Positions 31,826 through 34,173 of a stretch of 34,173 nucleotides of DNA are shown piece by piece (the stretch's first letter is position 1; the number at the start of each line of letters is the position of its first letter). This DNA is from a virus. A program made the position numbers and the translations under genes. The stretch lies in the IMG/VR virus record IMGVR_UViG_3300046492_000243, positions 1 through 34,173 of that record; one strand, 5' to 3'. Under the pieces are notes generated by a model that saw only the letters and a list, made by a program, of their open reading frames with translations, ran no database searches and was not told the origin of the DNA.

Positions 31826-33445
31826 TCAGTCCCAGTCTTCGCTGGCGACCCATTCACCCGTCTTCCGGCTGATCTGCAAGAGCCTGTGCTGACCGGTACG
31901 GGAAAGCAGTTGCACATCAATAAACTTGCTCTTGCGATCCTCGTCGCCCATCCCTCGCATATAAACCACGATCCGCTGGAAGGTATCCATGACCAACTGG
32001 CGCACCTTTTCCCTGGCTGCGTAGTCACCCACAGCGACGAGGGCAGCCAGTTCTGTCCATTGCTCATGCTGCGCTGGCTTGCCAGAACCAGCCGCTACCG
32101 CTAGTTCGTATTCAATGCTCGCCACATTCCTTTCTGCATCAAGCTGCTGCGCCTCCAGCTCGCGAGCTTTACGCACGAAAGAAACCGGCGCGGGGCCGTC
32201 ATCATCTGCAAGCAGAGCTGCGGTGACTTTTTCGAGTTGGTCCGAAATTTTTTGTACCGCAGCCCGCGCACCCACCAGTTGATGGCGAAGGCCTTGACCA
32301 TCGTCACCAAGCTGCATCAATCGCTGCAGGTTGAGGCGGTCAGAGCAGAAGTTCAGCAATGCTTTCTCAATCGGGACCACGCTGCACGAACCACCGGAGC
32401 CGCAGCCGTCGTTTCGGCTGTATGACACACAATGCAAGCGGCGATGGCCGTCTGCGAGCGTGCCGTCAGCACGGGCGCGGCTCATATAGTTCTGTCCAAT
32501 AACGGCGGTACCGCAATAGCCGCAGTACGTCAGGCCGATGCCAGTGATAATCCCTGGAATCTCGCCTTTCATCCTGCGCCGTAATCTTTGGCCACCCATG
32601 TGCTGCAACTCGGCCCATTCCGTTTCCGACAATAGCCGTGGGTAGTAATCCTCAAGGACAAACTCCTCACCCTCAACTGTCAGGCTCTTGGCTCCTCGCA
32701 GTGCCTTGAGCTTGATCATCCGGTAGATCTGCAGAGTGGTAATTCCAAGGTCGCTGTAACTCAGCCCCTCGTCGTGCAAGATACGAACTGCGCGAGCTGC
32801 CCCCATCCCCTCCAGATACAGTTGCAGAGCTCGACGTACGGTAGCAACTCGCTCAGGAATAAACTCCCATTCGGTACCAGTCCACTTGAGCCACTGAGGA
32901 TCTTTGCCGTTGCGGATCTGCCCCCGATAGGTGCCAGCCTGCCAAGCCTCGCATAGTCGCCGGATCGAGGCCTTCACTCGCTTGCTCTTAGTATCCGACT
33001 CTTCGTGAGCGCGGATCATGACCAGGAGCGAGTAAACAAGGTCCATCGGCTGGGCCTTCAACCCGGCACGGTTGTACTCCCGGCCGTCACTGGCGGTCAC
33101 AACGGTTATGCCGGCATTGATAATTTGCGCAAGTTGGGCTTGAGCCTGGATCGGCTCAGCACGGCTCAAACGATCCAGTCCTTCCACGACCAGGACTGAG
33201 CCGGACGCGATTCGCCCTTCCTCGATCGCCACCAGGAAAACCCCGAGGGCTCCCTGGGTAATGTGGCGTTGGTGATATGCGGATAGACCTTCGTCACGCA
33301 TGGATAGCGAATCGTCGAGCACCAGGCCTTTTTCAGCAGCCCACTTCTGGGCGTACTGCAACTGACGATCGGCGCTACCACCGGTGGACTGTCGAGGGTC
33401 TGAGAAGCGCAAATAGCTGTATACTCGCGCACCGTTTTTAGCCAT
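31826..33445 (-). CDS. Large serine integrase
   Basis: A 539-residue site-specific recombinase. The resolvase domain begins RVYSYLRFSDPRQ, with catalytic Ser15, followed by a GLDRLSR region and an Arg/Ser-rich helix E area. The recombinase domain spans about 160-300, then a zinc ribbon (CGYCGTAVIG ... CVSYSRNDGCG) and a coiled-coil part around residues 370-440. GTA-rich start choice: ATG 33445 gives the usual MxxxxxRVYSYLR start; an ATG at 33472 is also in frame. It ends at the attR side and is divergent from the rebuilt rimO start only 31 bases away. It should catalyse attP x attB integration in rimO; the needed excision factor is not identified. Confidence 0.92.
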   Translation of the reverse strand: MAKNGARVYSYLRFSDPRQSTGGSADRQLQYAQKWAAEKGLVLDDSLSMRDEGLSAYHQRHITQGALGVFLVAIEEGRIASGSVLVVEGLDRLSRAEPIQAQAQLAQIINAGITVVTASDGREYNRAGLKAQPMDLVYSLLVMIRAHEESDTKSKRVKASIRRLCEAWQAGTYRGQIRNGKDPQWLKWTGTEWEFIPERVATVRRALQLYLEGMGAARAVRILHDEGLSYSDLGITTLQIYRMIKLKALRGAKSLTVEGEEFVLEDYYPRLLSETEWAELQHMGGQRLRRRMKGEIPGIITGIGLTYCGYCGTAVIGQNYMSRARADGTLADGHRRLHCVSYSRNDGCGSGGSCSVVPIEKALLNFCSDRLNLQRLMQLGDDGQGLRHQLVGARAAVQKISDQLEKVTAALLADDDGPAPVSFVRKARELEAQQLDAERNVASIEYELAVAAGSGKPAQHEQWTELAALVAVGDYAAREKVRQLVMDTFQRIVVYMRGMGDEDRKSKFIDVQLLSRTGQHRLLQISRKTGEWVASEDWD

Positions 33446-33463
33446 TAGAAAAAAGACCCTGAT

Positions 33464-33481
33464 GAGGATCATCCTATGATG
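33464..33481 (+). promoter_or_regulatory. Phage-supplied RBS and start codons for rimO
   Basis: GAGGA at 33464-33468 is 7 bases before ATG 33476, followed at once by a second ATG at 33479. All of this is phage DNA, 40 bases before the crossover, so translation of the rebuilt rimO depends on phage sequence. Confidence 0.75.
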
Positions 33482-34173
33482 ACAGTAAAAGCCCCGCGTG
33501 TAGGAATGATATCGTTAGGGTGCCCGAAAGCACTGGTCGACTCCGAGCGCATCCTGACTCAGCTGCGCATGGAAGGTTATGACGTGGTGTCCACCTATCA
33601 GGACGCCGACGTTGTAGTCGTCAACACCTGCGGTTTCATCGATTCGGCCAAGGCTGAGTCGCTGGAAGTGATCGGCGAAGCGATCAAGGAAAACGGCAAG
33701 GTGATCGTCACCGGTTGCATGGGCGTGGAAGAAGGCAACATCCGCAACGTCCACCCGAGCGTGCTGGCCGTGACCGGCCCGCAGCAGTACGAGCAAGTGG
33801 TCAACGCTGTGCACGAAGTGGTGCCGCCGCGTAAAGATCACAACCCGCTGATCGACCTGGTGCCGCCGCAAGGCATCAAGCTGACCCCGCGTCACTACGC
33901 CTACCTGAAGATCTCCGAAGGCTGCAACCACAGCTGCTCGTTCTGCATCATCCCGTCGATGCGCGGCAAACTGGTCAGCCGTCCGGTCGGTGATGTACTC
34001 GACGAAGCTCAGCGCCTGGTCAAATCCGGCGTTAAAGAGCTGTTGGTGATCTCGCAAGACACCAGCGCCTACGGCGTTGACGTGAAATACCGCACCGGCT
34101 TCTGGAACGGCGCGCCGGTGAAAACCCGCATGACCGAACTCTGCGAAGCCCTGAGCACCCTCGGCGTCTGGGT
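33476..34173 (+). CDS. rimO: RimO, rebuilt with phage-encoded N-terminus; 3' end outside window
   Basis: The radical SAM methylthiotransferase that modifies Asp88 of ribosomal protein S12. Phage DNA encodes residues 1-15 ([15 protein letters not shown]); from the Cys-Pro codons on it is host rimO ([12 protein letters not shown]). The N-terminal MTTase domain has cysteines in SLGCPKA, VNTCGF and VTGCMG; the radical SAM motif CX3CX2C is at [14 protein letters not shown]. The native leader at 1691 encodes VGFVSLGCP, so the phage copy conserves the first beta strand. The gene has an open frame to the window edge. Confidence 0.93.
   Translation, partial: MMTVKAPRVGMISLGCPKALVDSERILTQLRMEGYDVVSTYQDADVVVVNTCGFIDSAKAESLEVIGEAIKENGKVIVTGCMGVEEGNIRNVHPSVLAVTGPQQYEQVVNAVHEVVPPRKDHNPLIDLVPPQGIKLTPRHYAYLKISEGCNHSCSFCIIPSMRGKLVSRPVGDVLDEAQRLVKSGVKELLVISQDTSAYGVDVKYRTGFWNGAPVKTRMTELCEALSTLGVW
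33521..33525. other. attR core (right prophage junction)
   Basis: TGCCC shared with 1745-1749. To the left is phage DNA that mimics the rimO 5' end, to the right is genuine rimO. The integrase gene lies 76 bases to the left, the normal place of int beside attP. Confidence 0.85.

Larger units (their letters stand above)
1745..33525. mobile_element. Complete-looking HP1/K139-type temperate prophage integrated in rimO
   Basis: About 31.8 kb lies between two TGCCC cores that split rimO. It carries an integrase at the right edge, a CI/Cro switch, a replication initiator, terminase, portal, capsid, contractile tail sheath and tube, tape measure, baseplate, fibre, spike, holin, lysozyme and spanins. 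No virion gene of the P2/HP1 core is obviously missing or frameshifted, so it may be inducible. Induction would be linked to DNA damage through a self-cleaving CI and two LexA boxes. The virion module is P2/HP1/K139-like, while switch, replication and integration modules are of other kinds. Confidence 0.93.

Overview
The window is a piece of a Pseudomonas-type chromosome (high GC, kup next to rimO, GC-rich codon use) interrupted by a complete-looking prophage of about 31.8 kb. Host DNA occupies roughly 1-1749 (kup on the minus strand, the rimO promoter region and the first 19-20 codons of rimO) and 33521-34173 (the rest of rimO, running off the window). The two junctions share only TGCCC (1745-1749 and 33521-33525), as expected of a large serine integrase, and that integrase is encoded right beside the right junction.

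The insertion splits rimO after codon 18-19, but the phage end supplies its own ribosome binding site, start codon and a look-alike N-terminus ([15 protein letters not shown]), so a full-length chimeric RimO is rebuilt at the right end. The original promoter and leader stay at the left end with a 38-codon stub.

Layout from left to right: attL; an AT-rich PIN-like nuclease cargo gene (2256-3548); a LexA-box-controlled two-gene operon (4273-4873); a non-coding stretch with strong hairpins; then one continuous minus-strand late operon of about 17 kb (22967 down to 5627) with capsid, head completion, sheath, tube, lysis, tape measure, baseplate, fibre and spike genes. A divergent plus-strand operon encodes terminase ATPase, portal and an Ogr/Delta-type zinc-finger late activator (23130-26301). 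The order and families match the HP1/K139 branch of P2-like myoviruses. The tail chaperone gene carries a classic A AAA AAG frameshift site and the spanins are nested.

The early region is from other sources: a structured non-coding region with a possible replication origin (26302-27006), an IncFII-type RepA, an unknown gene and a lambda-like Cro on the minus strand, facing a self-cleaving lambda-type CI with a downstream lysogeny gene on the plus strand. Repeated operators (consensus near ATACCTNAGGTAT) occur three times between cro and cI and three times before a second minus-strand operon of three unknown genes (31378-30310). A second LexA box drives a small DUF1654-like gene beside the integrase. 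The phage is therefore a mosaic: P2/HP1-like virion, lambda-like switch, plasmid-like replication and serine-integrase insertion into an essential-looking tRNA-independent target, rimO.
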